A stretch of DNA of 64,000 bases from Chloroflexi bacterium HGW-Chloroflexi-3 (GTDB taxonomy: Bacteria; Chloroflexota; Anaerolineae; Anaerolineales; Anaerolineaceae). Positions 1 through 9,775 of the stretch are shown piece by piece (within the stretch, counting starts at the first letter, position 1; each line of letters starts with the position of its first letter). The translations under genes and the position numbers were made by a program. The notes under the pieces are model-generated. The model searched no databases. It was not told the origin of the DNA and saw nothing but the letters and a program-made list of their open reading frames with translations. Location: NCBI GenBank assembly GCA_002842045.1, contig PHBX01000004.1, positions 40,680-104,679 on the forward strand, given 5' to 3'.

Positions 1-744
1 GATCCATGGATTTTAATTTTAAAATCAGTCCCCACCAAACTGGCAAGATCAGCTAAAATTGGCTACGTGATCGATTACCCGCAACTGAATTTCAGTCAAC
101 TTTATAAGACATTTCATTCCCCCATCAGCAACCTGGATTGTGGACAGAAATGCGCTCCTCATCATCCACATGGAATTCCGTTTTGTTGCGATATTTGTCA
201 TGCTATCCCAGCCGCATATGACAGCGAATGGGATTACTTAAAAGAGTGTACAGACCTCTGGCATTTATGGAACCAGGAAGATTGCAAGTCAACCAGCGGT
301 CATCAGGATTATGCGATTGATGACTTGCCCGAAAATATGGTTTTATTGGCTTGCAAAGGTGTGCAACATTGCCAACGGCCTTACCGTGCGATCAGTTGTC
401 GCCAGTTTCCATTCTTTCCGTATATTACCGCCGATTTCCGCTTTATCGGTTTGGCGTACGAATGGGAATTTGAAAATCAATGCTGGGTGATCAGTCATTT
501 GGATCAGGTATCGGATCTATATCGACAGGAATTTATTCAGACATTTGATGAGCTATTCAATCTCTGGCCAGAAGAGATGGAAAGTTACGCAATCAAATCG
601 GAAGAAATGCGGGCAGTGTTTACTCTAAGACGGTTTCGCATCCCCATCCTGCACCGCAATGGCAAAAATTACTTACTCAGCCCACGTAATGAAAATATTC
701 GGATTGCTTCTGCAATGAATTTCAGAGTGTTTAATCCTTATTGA
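1..744 (+). CDS. Cysteine-cluster protein, YkgJ-like, probably 5'-partial
   Basis: The protein has two cysteine groups, CGQKC...CCDIC near the N-terminus and LLACKG...C...CRQFPFFPY in the middle. This layout resembles the YkgJ-type zinc/iron-chelating families of unknown function. The frame is open to the first base of the window. The residues before the first usable start (GTG at 67) read like coding sequence (PTKLARSAKIGYVIDYP), and that GTG has no ribosome binding site, so the true start probably lies outside the window. GTG 67 remains the alternative. The function is unknown; metal binding is inferred from the cysteines only. Confidence 0.7.
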   Translation, partial: DPWILILKSVPTKLARSAKIGYVIDYPQLNFSQLYKTFHSPISNLDCGQKCAPHHPHGIPFCCDICHAIPAAYDSEWDYLKECTDLWHLWNQEDCKSTSGHQDYAIDDLPENMVLLACKGVQHCQRPYRAISCRQFPFFPYITADFRFIGLAYEWEFENQCWVISHLDQVSDLYRQEFIQTFDELFNLWPEEMESYAIKSEEMRAVFTLRRFRIPILHRNGKNYLLSPRNENIRIASAMNFRVFNPY

Positions 745-779
745 AATGAAAAATAAACAACACAAAGAAGAAGAGGATA

Positions 780-1775
780 ATGACATCCCAACCTACCGCA
801 CTAAAACAAATTAACCGTGGCTATCTCTTTGCCCTATCAGGTGCATTCTTTTTATCCACCACATCCATTATCATCCGGCATATGACTTTGACATACGAGA
901 TTCCCGCTCTGATACTGGCATTCTGGCGGAATGTTTTTGTTATTGCTACCCTCCTCCCTGCTTTTTGGTTCATCAATAAACAGTTATTTAATATAAAGAG
1001 CGCTCATCTCGGATTTTTGATCGGGTTTGGTTTGATCCTTGCGATCTTTAATTCATTCTGGACACTATCGGTCTCGATTAATGGCGCTGCTGTGGCAACT
1101 GTGCTGGTTTATTGCTCCGCTGGATTTACCGTATTGCTTGCCTGGTGGATTCTGAAAGAAAGTCTGACATGGATCAAAATTATTGCAGTCGTGCTGAGTT
1201 TAGGTGGCTGTGTACTGGTGGCAGGTGCATATGAACCTGCCATGTGGAACACCAATTTTGCAGGGATTATGACAGGGGTTTTGTCTGGTCTTTCTTATGC
1301 TGCATATAGCTTAATGGGACGCTCAGCCTCCCAACGTAGTTTATCCCCCTGGACAACCTTATTCTATTCATTTGGGTTTGCAGGTATCTTCCTTTTGCTT
1401 TTCAATCTCATTCCTGGAGATTTTTTCATTGGAAAAGCAGTACAGGCCAGTGACTTATTATGGCTGGGAAACCGGTTTGATGGCTGGATCATTTTAATTC
1501 TCCTGGCTGCGATTCCCACCCTGGCAGGTTTTGGTTTTTACAACGTCAGTCTCAGCTATTTACCATCCAGCATCGCCAATCTGATTGCAACCATGGAACC
1601 TGCTTTCACAGCGGTAACTGCCTACATATTTTTGGCGGAACGTTTGACTACCATTCAAGCCATTGGAGGTATCTTCACGTTGGCTGGTGTGGTATTCTTA
1701 AGAATGTTTGAGAATAAACAACTGAATTCGAGTGCAAAAAGACCAATGATACCTGTTACTACCCAGGAGGAGTAA
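780..1775 (+). CDS. EamA/DMT-family transporter
   Basis: A 331-residue hydrophobic protein with about ten predicted membrane segments in two halves, typical of the drug/metabolite transporter superfamily (EamA repeats). The N-terminal half starts at GYLFALSGAFFLSTTSIIIR and the second repeat near residue 160 (GIMTGVLSGLSYAAYSLMGR). The C-terminal half carries the usual ANLIATMEPAFTAVTAYIFLAE segment. The start ATG follows an AAGAAGAGG stretch. The substrate cannot be read from the sequence. The next gene's ribosome binding site lies inside its last codons, so the two are probably co-transcribed. Confidence 0.85.
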   Translation: MTSQPTALKQINRGYLFALSGAFFLSTTSIIIRHMTLTYEIPALILAFWRNVFVIATLLPAFWFINKQLFNIKSAHLGFLIGFGLILAIFNSFWTLSVSINGAAVATVLVYCSAGFTVLLAWWILKESLTWIKIIAVVLSLGGCVLVAGAYEPAMWNTNFAGIMTGVLSGLSYAAYSLMGRSASQRSLSPWTTLFYSFGFAGIFLLLFNLIPGDFFIGKAVQASDLLWLGNRFDGWIILILLAAIPTLAGFGFYNVSLSYLPSSIANLIATMEPAFTAVTAYIFLAERLTTIQAIGGIFTLAGVVFLRMFENKQLNSSAKRPMIPVTTQEE

Positions 1776-1779
1776 AGCT

Positions 1780-2712
1780 TTGGACGAGAACCCATTCATT
1801 AACTGGTTATTGGAATCGCCCATAGCCACCATCCGATATCAAACAATGCGGGAGTTATTAAATCTCCCATCTGACCATTCCGATTGCCAGGCAGCATACA
1901 AAGCCATTCAAACTACCGGAGCAGTACCAGTAATACTCAATCAGCAAGTTGAATCTGGGCAGTGGAAATATTCCCAACATTATTACACCCCTAAATTTAC
2001 CAGTACACATTGGAGCATGATGCTGCTTGAAGAGTTATTATGTGATCCCTTTGAACCACGTTTTCAGGCAGCAATTGAGTTTATGTTGTCAGCCTCACAA
2101 AAAGAGGTTGAGAAATATCAAGACCGTGGTTTTACCTGTCTGTGGGGAAATATTATTCGCTATTGCGTTTACGCGGGAAAATTGTCTGATCCACGTCTGC
2201 AGTACATGATAGACCTAACGGCTAAAAGTTTGCATACTGAAAAATGTAAATGCGATTGGAACTGGCAAATGTCCTGCGTATGGGGAGCTGCCCGATCGAT
2301 ATGGGGACTAATCTCCATTCCTGAACCAGACCGAACTGCTACTGTTGAACAGGCAATTCAAAGTGGACTGGAATTTGTGCTTGAAACTGCGAATCTGATC
2401 ATTGACAACCAACCCAGCAATGTGGAGAAAAAAACACATCAAAATTGGTATAAATTGAACTTTCCCTTGTTTTACCAGGCGGACGTTCTGTTTGTTTTGA
2501 GACTCTTGTATCAGATAGATTATTTGGATCACCCTCAAGCTGTGAATCTGGTTAGTTGGTTAGAATCAAAACAAAAACCTAATGGCCGCTGGCTGGGATC
2601 CAGTCCATTTCGACAACGTACTTACAAGGAATTAGGTGGGCCAGAAGAAACTTCTCGCTGGGTCACATTACAGGCTGCATCGATTCTTAAGAAAGCGAAA
2701 TTACATGCTTGA
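1780..2712 (+). CDS. Prenyltransferase/squalene-oxidase-repeat-like protein
   Basis: A soluble 310-residue protein. The helical pattern and motifs such as [14 protein letters not shown] and [20 protein letters not shown] resemble the alpha/alpha-barrel repeats of the terpene-cyclase/prenyltransferase fold. Proteins of this type are often annotated simply as prenyltransferase-like, and no catalytic DxDD motif is seen, so an enzymatic role is not supported. The start is TTG at 1780, supported by AGGAGG at 1765-1770 inside the end of the upstream transporter. The 3' end overlaps the next gene by 8 bases, suggesting a three-gene operon. Confidence 0.7.
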   Translation: MDENPFINWLLESPIATIRYQTMRELLNLPSDHSDCQAAYKAIQTTGAVPVILNQQVESGQWKYSQHYYTPKFTSTHWSMMLLEELLCDPFEPRFQAAIEFMLSASQKEVEKYQDRGFTCLWGNIIRYCVYAGKLSDPRLQYMIDLTAKSLHTEKCKCDWNWQMSCVWGAARSIWGLISIPEPDRTATVEQAIQSGLEFVLETANLIIDNQPSNVEKKTHQNWYKLNFPLFYQADVLFVLRLLYQIDYLDHPQAVNLVSWLESKQKPNGRWLGSSPFRQRTYKELGGPEETSRWVTLQAASILKKAKLHA

Positions 2713-3469
2713 TTGGCTTCAATATTTACTGATTGGGCTCGCTGCTTTGGCTGGCGGGTTCGTCAATGCCATTGCAGGCGGTGGCACACTGATCACTTTT
2801 CCGGTTCTAACCGCAGTTGGATTGCCAGCTGTGGTCGCCAATATAACCAATACTGTTGCACTCAGTCCTGGTTATCTGGGTGCCACCATTGCTCAATGGA
2901 ATGACCTGAAAAGCCAGAAAAAGCGTTTATACCTTTTTGTGCCGGCATCCATCCTTGGTGGCATTATTGGTGGCGTTTTACTGCTAAACTCCGGAGAACG
3001 ATTATTTCGCTCGCTGGTGCCGTTCCTGATTCTGTTAGCGTCTGCCCTTTTGGCTGTTGCTGATCCATTACGTAATTACATCAATCGCCGGTTAAGTTCA
3101 CGCGGTGCTTCACTGGAGCACATTCAATATGCTGTCTTGCCGATTACCCTGGCAGCGGTTTATGGAGGCTATTTTGGGGCTGGTCTGAGTGTAATCGTAC
3201 TGGCAGTTCTGGGTTTTCTGATCAATGACTCTTTGACGAAGCTAAATGCGCTTAAACAGGCAATTGCATTCAGTGTCAATATCGCTGCTGCGATTTTCTT
3301 TATCTTTTCCGGGCAGGTGAATTGGAGTGCGGCATTGGTGATGGCAGTATTCGCCATCATTGGCGGCTCATTGGGCGGCAAACTGGCAGGCAAAATCAAA
3401 CCGTCCACATTGCGATGGACAGTTGTCAGCATTGGTGTCATCGTCTCTATTATCTATTTTATTCGTTAG
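2705..3469 (+). CDS. Sulfite exporter TauE/SafE family protein
   Basis: A 254-residue integral membrane protein, the usual size for the family, with about eight hydrophobic segments. The diagnostic N-terminal stretch [16 protein letters not shown] is present, with its equivalent in the second half ([17 protein letters not shown]). TauE/SafE proteins are putative anion (sulfite, sulfonate or organic acid) exporters, but the substrate here is unknown. ATG 2705 overlaps the upstream stop. A longer in-frame extension from 2636 would run into the preceding gene and carries no membrane sequence, so it is not used. Confidence 0.85.
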   Translation: MLDWLQYLLIGLAALAGGFVNAIAGGGTLITFPVLTAVGLPAVVANITNTVALSPGYLGATIAQWNDLKSQKKRLYLFVPASILGGIIGGVLLLNSGERLFRSLVPFLILLASALLAVADPLRNYINRRLSSRGASLEHIQYAVLPITLAAVYGGYFGAGLSVIVLAVLGFLINDSLTKLNALKQAIAFSVNIAAAIFFIFSGQVNWSAALVMAVFAIIGGSLGGKLAGKIKPSTLRWTVVSIGVIVSIIYFIR

Positions 3470-3481
3470 GTTCTGTAACCG

Positions 3482-5149
3482 TTACATGATCAAAGAGGGG
3501 TAAAAATTCGCCGGAGCTCTTCTTTCCAAAACCTGTTCAGCATTATAAGCAACCCGGAAAAGGAGATGCTCCTGCCAATGTCTTGCCATGGCCTGCATAC
3601 CCACCGGGAGTCCGCGAGAATCGTATCCTGCCGGGAAGCTGATAGCAGGCAACCCTGTGAAATTGCTCAAATACGCATACCGCATAAGCTCGGTATCAAT
3701 AGAAAGATCCGACCAGCCCTGCGATGGATTTTCCAGTGGAAATGGTTGGGCTGATTTTGCTGTGCCAGGGGATAAGATCACATCGACCTTTGTAAATAAT
3801 TGTTCAAAAGCTGCCATGGCTCTGGTGCGGTAGCGCTGTGCCTGTAAATAATCATTGGAGCTCATCTCTTCCCCCAGAACAAGGCTTAAACGTACGGCTT
3901 CAGCCATTTCTTTGCGCTGAGCTTTATACACCCGCATACACATTGCCATTTCGGACAGAATGGTTACTGCGTGGGAGATGCGCATCTCATCCAATTCTGG
4001 GATTTCAATTTCAATGATTGCTGCCCCTCGTTTTTCTAAGTTTGATAACATTTCTTTGAACACCAGGACAACATCCGGATCAGCATGTTCGTTCCACTCT
4101 GGATAAATGCCAAAACGTAATCCTTCCAGATTGGGTGTATTCCACCCTTTCATGGTCACAGCAGGTTGAATCAAGCTATTCGAATCCTTCGGGTCTGGTC
4201 CAGCGATGATCGAGTACACCAATGCTGCATCATAAACACTGGCAGCCAGTGGTCCTAAATGGGCTACACTCCAACACAATGGCGCTGCTCCATACTCGCT
4301 CACTCTGCCAAAGGTCGGCTTTAAACCGACAACACCACACAACGTGGCAGGGATGCGAATGGAACCGCCACCATCAGCCCCCATTGCCACCGGAACAATA
4401 CCTGCCGATACAGCTGCGGCTGACCCACTGGAGCTACCGCCTGTATCACAGCTTCGGTCAAATGGGTTTCGCACCGTACCATGATGAACATTCATTCCAT
4501 TCGGTGCTATGCCAATCTCGTGCATGTTTGTTTTTCCAACCAACAATGCGCCAGCCGCTCTTAAACGAGCCGCCACGGTGGAATCTTCTTTAGCGGGTTG
4601 TTTTCCTAAAAAGGCTGTTCCAACAGTGGTAGGAAAAGGCAGCATATCAATTTCATCTTTAATCGCAACCGGGACTCCATCGATGAGGCTGAGAGGTTTT
4701 CCCTCTTTTATCCGTCGTGTGGCTGCTTCTGCCTGTGAAAAGAGGTCATCCCGATTTAGCGCGACGAACGTTCGCAAAGGTTGTTCACCCTGCTCCGAGT
4801 TCTTAATATTTCTGATCACCTGTTCAGCTACTTCCAGTGGGGTTATTTCAGCATTCCTGTATTTCAAGGAATAATCCATGGAGGTAGGATAAGGCAAATT
4901 CCATTCTGATTTTGTTGGTTCCGTGATCTCAATGGATTGTTCTTCATCGGAAAAGGGCTTTACCAGCGGATAAAAAGTGGGGACATCATCCACATTTAAT
5001 GCACGGATTTTTGGTATGCCACCATTCTCTAACAAAGAATTAAGTAACAACAATTTTCCAAATGGTGTTTCGATCAGATTGGCAAAAATGGAAAGCATAT
5101 TACCTGTTAATTTGGGCAGTTTCAGTGATTTTAAATTATACGAACTCAT
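3482..5149 (-). CDS. Amidase (amidase signature family)
   Basis: This 555-residue protein belongs to the amidase signature family, which hydrolyses amide bonds with a Ser-cisSer-Lys triad. The visible triad is Lys164 (in VAIKDEID), cis-Ser239 in the GGSSSGSAAAV signature and the nucleophile Ser263 in GGGSIRIP. About 75 residues precede the catalytic domain, longer than in GatA-type enzymes, and no gatB or gatC lies nearby, so a catabolic or detoxifying amidase is more likely than tRNA amidotransferase. The start is preceded by AAGGAAAA. It converges with the TauE-like gene. Confidence 0.9.
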   Translation of the reverse strand: MSSYNLKSLKLPKLTGNMLSIFANLIETPFGKLLLLNSLLENGGIPKIRALNVDDVPTFYPLVKPFSDEEQSIEITEPTKSEWNLPYPTSMDYSLKYRNAEITPLEVAEQVIRNIKNSEQGEQPLRTFVALNRDDLFSQAEAATRRIKEGKPLSLIDGVPVAIKDEIDMLPFPTTVGTAFLGKQPAKEDSTVAARLRAAGALLVGKTNMHEIGIAPNGMNVHHGTVRNPFDRSCDTGGSSSGSAAAVSAGIVPVAMGADGGGSIRIPATLCGVVGLKPTFGRVSEYGAAPLCWSVAHLGPLAASVYDAALVYSIIAGPDPKDSNSLIQPAVTMKGWNTPNLEGLRFGIYPEWNEHADPDVVLVFKEMLSNLEKRGAAIIEIEIPELDEMRISHAVTILSEMAMCMRVYKAQRKEMAEAVRLSLVLGEEMSSNDYLQAQRYRTRAMAAFEQLFTKVDVILSPGTAKSAQPFPLENPSQGWSDLSIDTELMRYAYLSNFTGLPAISFPAGYDSRGLPVGMQAMARHWQEHLLFRVAYNAEQVLERRAPANFYPSLIM

Positions 5150-5417
5150 GACTTTTCCTTTTATGGGCTTATGAAAAGAGTTGGAACTTCATTGGAGATA
5201 ATCAATTAATCATTCTAGCATAGACATTTCCATTCCATAAATGATTCAGATATCCAAATTCGTTTCGAGATAATAGTCTACTTGAATGTTTCACCAACAT
5301 GCGCATGAATTTGGTTGCCATCATTTTATGAATACGAAAATTTGATATGATTGAAGGGATAATTCAATTATTACCTTGCTACTTGTTCAAACAAAGATCA
5401 TCTTCGAAGGAGAACCA

Positions 5418-5723
5418 ATGACTGCGTACGTAATTGTTGATATAGAAGTGATAGATCCGATCAATTATGAAACTGTAAAAAAATTAACACCACCGATTGT
5501 TGCAAAATATGGGGGTGAATATTTGAGTCGTGGTGGTTTCACCGAAGTTATAGAAGGCGATTGGCAACCAAAACGACTTGTGATCCTTGCATTTGAGAAT
5601 TCGGATAAAGCCAAAGCCTGGCTAAATTCACCTGAGTTTGCTCCCATCAGGGAGTTGCGTGAAAAAACCGCTATCACCAGAATGGTGTTAACCGAGAGTG
5701 TTTCTGATTTGATTCCGGGATAA
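5418..5723 (+). CDS. DUF1330 family protein
   Basis: A 101-residue protein matching the small ferredoxin-like DUF1330 family: MTAYVIVDIEVIDP at the N-terminus, then GGEYLSRGG and LVILAFENSDKAKAWLNSPEF. The function of the family is not established. Start ATG 5418 is chosen because GAAGGAG lies at the right distance upstream. An in-frame upstream start (5376) would add fourteen residues with no family match. It stands alone between the amidase and the HlyIII-type gene. Confidence 0.85.
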   Translation: MTAYVIVDIEVIDPINYETVKKLTPPIVAKYGGEYLSRGGFTEVIEGDWQPKRLVILAFENSDKAKAWLNSPEFAPIRELREKTAITRMVLTESVSDLIPG

Positions 5724-5816
5724 TGCAACGTCATCCTTGCAGTCATAGAAAAAAATCACACCTTTTTGGGACTGTTTCAAGAATCGTGGAAGTGTTATTG
5801 TTATTAATGAAATAAC

Positions 5817-6470
5817 ATGGACACTCTCAACTCAAAATTACGTGAACCAATCAGTGCGTTAACACATCTCTATGCTGCAGTGTTGTCCTTTTTCGGTCTG
5901 ATAACCATTGTTTATTTTGGATGGGGTAACTTACAAAAAATAATTACATTTATCATTTACGGAATCAGTCTGATATTGATGTTCACGGCCAGTGGTACGT
6001 ACCATATGGTCATCGCGCGTGATTCCATCATTTTGAATTTACGAAAATTAGATCATTCCGCCATTTATTTACTAATTGCCGGGACATATACACCAATCTG
6101 CATGTATTTTTTTAATGGTTTTTGGCAATATGGCATGCTAATCCTGATCTGGAGTCTGGCGATAATTGGCATAATCGTTAAATTATTCGTGATCAATGCC
6201 CCCAGATGGACAAGTGCTAGTGTTTATCTGATCATGGGATGGCTGGCAATCATGGGTGTACAGGAAATTCTGCGCACAATGCCAATAGCTGCTATCATCT
6301 GGTTGGTTTCAGGCGGATTATTTTACTCCCTGGGTGCAATTATTTATATAACAAAATTTCTGGATTTCTTCCCGGGTAAATTTGGATTTCATGAGGTCTG
6401 GCATATTTTTGTGATCCTGGGAGCTTTCAGCCATTATTATTTGATTTTTCGGTTTATTGCGGTTGCATAG
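5817..6470 (+). CDS. HlyIII/PAQR-family membrane protein
   Basis: A 217-residue protein with seven predicted membrane segments and the conserved PAQR/hemolysin-III motifs: SGTYHM in segment 2, LDHSAIYLLIAGTYTP in segment 3, and FGFHEVWHIFVILGAFSHY near the C-terminus. The histidines and aspartate are the expected metal ligands. Bacterial members are named after hemolysin III, but most have no shown haemolytic role, and metal-dependent lipid hydrolysis is a possibility known for the superfamily. No convincing Shine-Dalgarno precedes ATG 5817. Confidence 0.85.
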   Translation: MDTLNSKLREPISALTHLYAAVLSFFGLITIVYFGWGNLQKIITFIIYGISLILMFTASGTYHMVIARDSIILNLRKLDHSAIYLLIAGTYTPICMYFFNGFWQYGMLILIWSLAIIGIIVKLFVINAPRWTSASVYLIMGWLAIMGVQEILRTMPIAAIIWLVSGGLFYSLGAIIYITKFLDFFPGKFGFHEVWHIFVILGAFSHYYLIFRFIAVA

Positions 6471-6556
6471 CAAAATTTGCTTAAACAAATAGATTTGTTA
6501 ATTACCAAAAACAAGTTCAGGAGTGTTTCAATAAATTAGAAACCAGGAGAAATTGA

Positions 6557-8149
6557 ATGAAGAAAGAGCGGGTAGTCTTATTGGGTGCGTCTGGCACCAT
6601 GGGATTTGCTGCTTTTCAAGAATTATGGAAAAAACGTGACAAATATGAGATTGTGCTCCTATTACTGCCAGCAAACCGTGAAAAATTATTATTTCGTCCA
6701 TATGAAATTCACTCAAATATAAAATCAATCCCGGGACGTGGTCGGGGGCAGGGGAATGGTCTAGAAATTATCTGGGGGGATGCTACACAATACGGAGATG
6801 TACTCGCAGTGCTGGAAAACGCGGATTGGGTATTGAATGCCATGGCTTATATCTCGCCAATGGCAGATTATTACCCCAATAATGCTAAAGCCGTTAATGT
6901 TGATGCAATTAAGAATGTGATCAAGGCTATCCAGGCACAACCCGGCGGACGTGAACACATACGCTACATTCATACCGGTACTGTAGCAGAAACAGGCGAC
7001 CGCCAACCACCGATTCATTGGGGGCGCGTGGGTGATCCACTCAACCCCTCAGTGTTCGATTACTACGCTGTCACCAAGATTACCGGGGAAAGGGCTGTGC
7101 TAGAATCCAATTTACGCTACTGGGTGTCCATCCGAATGTCTTACATCATACCCACCGATTTTCGGCGCTACATGCAGCTACAAGATCCCATCATGTTCCA
7201 CATGCCACTGAATACCTGCATGGAGAATATCAGTAGCCGGGATGCTGGTTTTGGATTGGTGAATGCACTCAGCATACCAAAGAAAAGTGATTTTTGGCGC
7301 AGGGTTTACAACATGGGCGGTGGACTTGATATGCGTATTAATGCAAATGATTACATGGATCAAACCTACAAGATGCTGGGGATATCCGGTAAGCGGGCAG
7401 TCACCGAACGCAACTGGTATGCCTTACGCAATTTTCACCTGCAATATTTTCTGGACAGTCACATTTGCAATGAATATCTTCACTATTGTCGTGATAGTAT
7501 GCAGGATGTTTGGGCTGCCTTACATAAAAGTGCCCCTATATTGATAAAAATCCTGTCTGTAATGTGCAGAAATTTTCCTGGAATTCGGAAACTGGTTGAA
7601 CGACGGACACATGCCATGCTGAAAAATTTGGTAGAAAATCATGCCAATGGTACCCGCTACTGGTATCTGCACCAAAAGAATCAACGAGTTTCTGCTTTCT
7701 TTAACGATTTTGCCACCTATGAAGCGATACCTGATTGGAGTAATGAGGAAATTGAAAACGCTGTGGAATCAGTCGAAAAAATCCTAGAGCATGGCTATGA
7801 TGAGAGTAAAGCAGTACTTACCTTGGAAGATATCCAACGGGCAGCTGATTTTCGTGGGGGAGAGTGCCTTTCTGACACCTGGGATGGAGATATGTTCACA
7901 ACACTAACCTGGCGTTGTGCATTCAACCATGATTTTACTGGTAAGCCCAACACTATCTTGAAAGCCGGTCACTGGTGCCCGGTATGTGTTTCGCCACCCT
8001 GGAAAGGCGATCAACAGGCAAGACGAAACCCATTTTTTGCCCAGGTTTGGAATGCAAGTCATGATCCTGAAGAGGACAATGTTTATAGTATGGAATCTTT
8101 TGATGATATCGCCGCCGCGGACAAAGTTTTCATGAATAGAAACCATTAG
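6557..8149 (+). CDS. NAD-dependent epimerase/dehydratase-type protein with extra C-terminal region
   Basis: Residues about 1-290 form an extended short-chain dehydrogenase/reductase domain with the Rossmann motif LLGASGTMGFAAF and a Tyr-x-x-x-Lys pair in FDYYAVTKITGE (the catalytic Tyr and Lys). About 230 further residues follow, with a cysteine-containing segment (GECLSDTWDG, WCPVCVSPPW), longer than usual epimerases. The substrate is unknown; a nucleotide-sugar or sterol-like substrate cannot be distinguished. AGGAGA at 6546-6551 supports ATG 6557. The gene converges with the next one, leaving five bases between stops. Confidence 0.8.
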   Translation: MKKERVVLLGASGTMGFAAFQELWKKRDKYEIVLLLLPANREKLLFRPYEIHSNIKSIPGRGRGQGNGLEIIWGDATQYGDVLAVLENADWVLNAMAYISPMADYYPNNAKAVNVDAIKNVIKAIQAQPGGREHIRYIHTGTVAETGDRQPPIHWGRVGDPLNPSVFDYYAVTKITGERAVLESNLRYWVSIRMSYIIPTDFRRYMQLQDPIMFHMPLNTCMENISSRDAGFGLVNALSIPKKSDFWRRVYNMGGGLDMRINANDYMDQTYKMLGISGKRAVTERNWYALRNFHLQYFLDSHICNEYLHYCRDSMQDVWAALHKSAPILIKILSVMCRNFPGIRKLVERRTHAMLKNLVENHANGTRYWYLHQKNQRVSAFFNDFATYEAIPDWSNEEIENAVESVEKILEHGYDESKAVLTLEDIQRAADFRGGECLSDTWDGDMFTTLTWRCAFNHDFTGKPNTILKAGHWCPVCVSPPWKGDQQARRNPFFAQVWNASHDPEEDNVYSMESFDDIAAADKVFMNRNH

Positions 8150-8154
8150 CTTGC

Positions 8155-9273
8155 TTAGGATGAAATCTCCATTTCATAAACTCGGTAACGGCGGTAAGCC
8201 CTGGCTCCTAATTTAATAATCGCATTAATCATGGGATCATTGTCTTCAAGCACATAGTTGATCTCCATCTTCATATCCTGTGAGAAAATCGAATCATAAA
8301 GTGCCCGGTACAATAGACTATCAATACCTTTCCCCTGATAGGCAGGAATAACACCTAAAGCAAACATGCGGTATTGGGTTAAGCGCGGAATTCCACGCAG
8401 CAATTTAAGCCAGCCAAATGGGAAAAGTCGTCCATTCAGACCTTTCAGCAACACATTGATATCCGGAATAGCAATCGCAAAACCAACTGAACTCCCCTGC
8501 AGATCTTCTGCAAAAATAACCCCTTTGGGTTGAATGATCTGTTTTAAGTCATTTACCATAGCACGTACTTCAGCATCTGTTACCGGAGAGTAGCCCCAAT
8601 TTTTGATCAGACTCACATTCGAAAGTGCAATGATTTTTTCCACATCCTGACCCAGGTTTTTCATATTTAGAATACGCGTATTAATTGCATATCGGCTTTG
8701 AATTTTCTCTGTCAGGGTAAGAATTCGTTCCGGAATCTGATAATTCTGAGAACTATCAATTTGATAAACCAGCAGGTCTTTTACCTTCTCCAACCCAAAG
8801 GCTTCATAATGATTGTTGTAATAAGGAGGGTTGTACGGCGACATGACCACCGGTGATGGGCTGTAACCTTCGATGACACTTCCCCACTCCTGAGAGACAA
8901 ACGACCAGGGGCCGCGCATTTTCTGCATGCCATTCGTTTTCAACCAGGAAAAAGCACTTTCCATGAGAATTTCTGCTGCTTTGTAGTCCGCAGGTGACTC
9001 AAAATAACCGAATAAACCTACTTTTTCCCCCCAGAATTCGACTGCCAGATCATCAATAAAGGCAGCAATACGGCCAATCTCCACCCCATTTTCAATCAAT
9101 AGAAATAATTGATAACGGCAATGATCCAAAAAAGGATTGCGGATCGAATTAAATTGCCCGGCGATTTCATTGCGCAATGGAGGGATCCAGACAGAATCAT
9201 TTTTGTATAAACGGTACGGCAGATCAATAAATTTCTGGAGTTCTTTTTTGGTGATGACTGGCAAAACATTCAT
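8155..9273 (-). CDS. GNAT-like acyltransferase family protein
   Basis: A 372-residue protein with an acyl-CoA N-acyltransferase-like C-terminal half: FALGVIPAYQGKGIDSLLYRALYD has the look of the acetyl-CoA binding loop (Q/R-x-x-G-x-G/A), followed by INYVLEDNDPMINAIIKLG. The N-terminal half (YKNDSVWIPPLR, GRIAAFID) matches a widespread uncharacterised family of about this length. The acceptor is unknown. AAGGAG lies upstream of the ATG. The region between this gene and the cold-shock gene holds a degenerate MITE-like sequence. Confidence 0.75.
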   Translation of the reverse strand: MNVLPVITKKELQKFIDLPYRLYKNDSVWIPPLRNEIAGQFNSIRNPFLDHCRYQLFLLIENGVEIGRIAAFIDDLAVEFWGEKVGLFGYFESPADYKAAEILMESAFSWLKTNGMQKMRGPWSFVSQEWGSVIEGYSPSPVVMSPYNPPYYNNHYEAFGLEKVKDLLVYQIDSSQNYQIPERILTLTEKIQSRYAINTRILNMKNLGQDVEKIIALSNVSLIKNWGYSPVTDAEVRAMVNDLKQIIQPKGVIFAEDLQGSSVGFAIAIPDINVLLKGLNGRLFPFGWLKLLRGIPRLTQYRMFALGVIPAYQGKGIDSLLYRALYDSIFSQDMKMEINYVLEDNDPMINAIIKLGARAYRRYRVYEMEISS

Positions 9274-9312
9274 ATTTAATCTCCTTACAGCAGTACTTTA
9301 TACTAGCATAAA

Positions 9313-9402
9313 TATCATCTCAATAAATCTGGACGAGCGGGTGTTTTTGGGGTGCAGGTGTATTCCAAAAAGACCCTGACCGCTAAGTATTGAAAGGACA
9401 TT
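9313..9402. mobile_element. Degenerate MITE-like element (possible third copy)
   Basis: This 90-base segment begins TATCATCTCAA and ends TATTGAAAGGACATT. The ends resemble those of the two 91-bp elements at 56.7 and 58.6 kb (in the orientation of the 58.6 kb copy). The middle has imperfect hairpin arms, GGGTGTTTTTGG (9339-9350) and CCAAAAAGACCC (9365-9376). The flanks AGCATAAA (9305-9312) and ACCATAAA (9403-9410) match at 7 of 8 positions, as expected for an old 8-bp target duplication. Divergence is high, so family membership is an inference. Confidence 0.45.
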
Positions 9403-9457
9403 ACCATAAAAGACAAAATATTAATCCATCTCAATGGGTTGATTTGTAATCAGGAAT

Positions 9458-9483
9458 AAAAAAACCCCACCTTGCGATGGGGT
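9458..9483 (-). terminator. Rho-independent terminator of the cold-shock/RRM operon
   Basis: Read on the minus strand, ACCCCA (9478-9483), an eight-base loop and TGGGGT (9464-9469) form a hairpin followed by a run of T. It lies 27 bases past the cold-shock stop codon. Confidence 0.85.
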
Positions 9484-9509
9484 CTTCTGGGTTCAATATA
9501 AAATTGAAT

Positions 9510-9719
9510 TTACAAGACTACGACGTCGGCAGCCTGGGGACCTTTTTGTCCAGTTTCAATGGTGAATTCGACCGCCTGGCCTTCTTCTAAAGTTCGGAAA
9601 CCTTCATGATTGATTGCTGAATAGTGCACGAAAACATCCGGGCCTTCTTCGCGAGCCAAAAAGCCATAGCCTTTTGTCCCATTAAACCACTTGACTGTAC
9701 CTTTTACACGTTCTGACAT
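9510..9719 (-). CDS. Cold-shock protein, CspA family
   Basis: A 69-residue single cold-shock domain with RNP1 ([11 protein letters not shown]) and RNP2 (DVFVHYSAI), the nucleic-acid-binding motifs of the OB fold. The family acts as an RNA chaperone in the cytoplasm. AAGGAAG precedes the ATG. It is second in an operon after the RRM protein gene (56 bases between them) and is followed by a clear terminator. The neighbour is also an RNA-binding protein, which points to a joint role in RNA folding or cold adaptation. Confidence 0.95.
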   Translation of the reverse strand: MSERVKGTVKWFNGTKGYGFLAREEGPDVFVHYSAINHEGFRTLEEGQAVEFTIETGQKGPQAADVVVL

Positions 9720-9775
9720 TTTATAACTTCCTTTATTCTTTCTAAAAAATTTTTTCTTTGTTAATCAGCGTTGGT

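Noticed and set aside
2308..2538. Reverse-strand ORFs inside the prenyltransferase-repeat-like gene and similar long shadow frames elsewhere
   Set aside because: They lie wholly within well-supported genes on the other strand, with no ribosome binding sites or recognisable domains.
5817..6470. A haemolysin or toxin gene
   Set aside because: The HlyIII name is historical; the motifs are those of the PAQR membrane family found in most bacteria.
6483..6500. A hairpin AACAAAT/ATTTGTT after the HlyIII-type gene as a terminator
   Set aside because: The stem is all A/T except one pair on each side and no T-run follows; too weak to call.
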